A program made the translations under genes and the position numbers. A DNA stretch of 64,000 nucleotides from NCBI RefSeq assembly GCF_003569745.1, contig NZ_AP018498.1:1143501-1207500 (forward strand), written 5' to 3'. Numbering within the stretch: the first letter of the stretch is position 1; each line of letters begins with the position of its first letter. The stretch comes from Altererythrobacter sp. B11. GTDB taxonomy: Bacteria > Pseudomonadota > Alphaproteobacteria > Sphingomonadales > Sphingomonadaceae. Below are positions 63,365 to 64,000 of this stretch, piece after piece. The notes under the pieces are model-generated. The model did no database searches. It saw only the letters and a program-made list of their open reading frames with translations, and had not been told where the DNA came from.

Positions 63365-64000
63365 TCAGCCCTTCCGGCGGGCGAGGTCCACCAGTTCGGC
63401 CAGCCGGCCGCGGGCAAAGGCGATCAGCCATGCGCCGTAGATCGCACCGCCACCTGCCACCAGAATCGCCAGACGCAGGATGGGCGCCATTCCGGGCAGG
63501 GCATGATCGAGCAGTCGCACCGCCACCACCATGGCGATTCCCGCCAGCACCGGCGGCGCCGCCGCCTCCACCAGTGCGCGCGGCGAAACGTGAAGCACGG
63601 GCAGCACCCATAGCGAGGACAGCGCCACCAGCAGCGGGTATCCGACCACCCAGGCGAGAGCGAGGCCGATCAGGCCCCACTGAATCCCCACCACATAGGC
63701 TACGGGAAGCAACAGCGCGCCCAGCAAGGAGGTGCGCGTGTAGATTTCGGGCCGGCTGGCCGCATTCACGGCGGGGCCGAACAGCACCTGCAGCATCATG
63801 AAGGGTGCCGCACAGCCGACGATGGCGATCACCGGGGCGGTGGCGATCCACTTCTCCCCCAGCACCACGCGCACCACCGGCTCTGCCGTGGCGGCAAGGC
63901 CCAGGCTGAAGGGCACGCCCGCCAGCATCAGGATGCGCACCGATTTGAGGAAGCCCTGCGCATAGGCCTCGGCATCATCCTGCACGCGGGCATAGGCGGA
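63365..64000 (-). CDS. polysaccharide flippase (Wzx/MOP-type), cut by the right edge
   Basis: At least 212 residues of the C-terminal half of a MATE-like oligosaccharide flippase. Membrane spans such as ILMLAGVPFSLGLAATAEPV, VIAIVGCAAPFMMLQVLFGP and IAMVVAVRLLDHALPG are visible and the frame is open to the window edge. Presumably exports a polysaccharide or lipid-linked glycan with the neighbouring transferase. Confidence 0.8.
   Translation of the reverse strand, partial: SAYARVQDDAEAYAQGFLKSVRILMLAGVPFSLGLAATAEPVVRVVLGEKWIATAPVIAIVGCAAPFMMLQVLFGPAVNAASRPEIYTRTSLLGALLLPVAYVVGIQWGLIGLALAWVVGYPLLVALSSLWVLPVLHVSPRALVEAAAPPVLAGIAMVVAVRLLDHALPGMAPILRLAILVAGGGAIYGAWLIAFARGRLAELVDLARRKG

Overview
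The window is high-GC alphaproteobacterial chromosome, most probably from a sphingomonad (Sphingomonadales). The indicators are TonB-dependent receptors with alpha-type signal peptides, a DUF1134 protein, COQ9, a CBP3-type ubiquinol-cytochrome c chaperone, a ribD-ribE-ribBA-ribH operon behind an FMN riboswitch, and many ATGA/GTGA overlaps between adjacent genes. No phage, plasmid, complete insertion sequence or CRISPR array was seen. Both ends cut genes: phnX on the left and a polysaccharide flippase-like gene on the right.

Region 1 (1-11.9 kb) is a phosphorus-scavenging locus. A tight minus-strand operon encodes a Tat-exported phosphocholine-type phospholipase C, an exported metallophosphoesterase, a DUF5690 membrane carrier, a FAD-dependent oxidoreductase of the phosphonate-associated family, and phosphonoacetaldehyde hydrolase. 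Divergent from it are a PhnZ-like HD protein, a TonB receptor and a GntR/UTRA regulator. The same operator core, TGGnCTATACCA, lies upstream of both the phospholipase operon and the receptor, and a Pho-box-like direct repeat sits just before the second copy. I infer a coregulated pathway that liberates, imports and breaks down an aminophosphonate or phospho-headgroup, possibly from phosphonolipids. A PQQ glucose dehydrogenase follows (12.1-14.5 kb).

Region 2 (14.5-19.7 kb) holds the riboflavin operon with its FMN riboswitch, then a convergent SulP anion transporter preceded by a strongly structured leader. Region 3 (20-27.8 kb) is a sulfate-ester locus: TonB receptor, formylglycine-generating enzyme, arylsulfatase and a decayed second sulfatase, with a divergent lower-GC LysR regulator and a decayed Doc-type toxin. 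Region 4 (27.8-37.6 kb) is a complete fructose PTS regulon (fruB-fruK-fruA-oprB), with a divergent LacI regulator followed by an AroE-like dehydrogenase and fructose-1,6-bisphosphatase. A near-perfect palindromic operator lies between the two arms.

Region 5 (38-47.5 kb) is mostly housekeeping: tRNA-Ser(GCT), DUF1134, aromatic aminotransferase, GNAT, YgjP-like peptidase, UPF0260, SCO protein, ankyrin protein, COQ9, feoAB with a possible Fur box, and ssb. Region 6 (47.7-54.2 kb) is a set of small regulator/enzyme pairs: SDR with HxlR, SDR and SnoaL with LysR, Rieske oxygenase with TetR, plus unknown low-GC genes. Region 7 (54.3-64 kb) has DUF177, CBP3 chaperone, BamE, hslVU, DUF1737, two paralogous monohaem cytochromes, an Atm1-type ABC transporter, a two-motif retropepsin-like protease, a glycosyltransferase-like protein and the truncated flippase.
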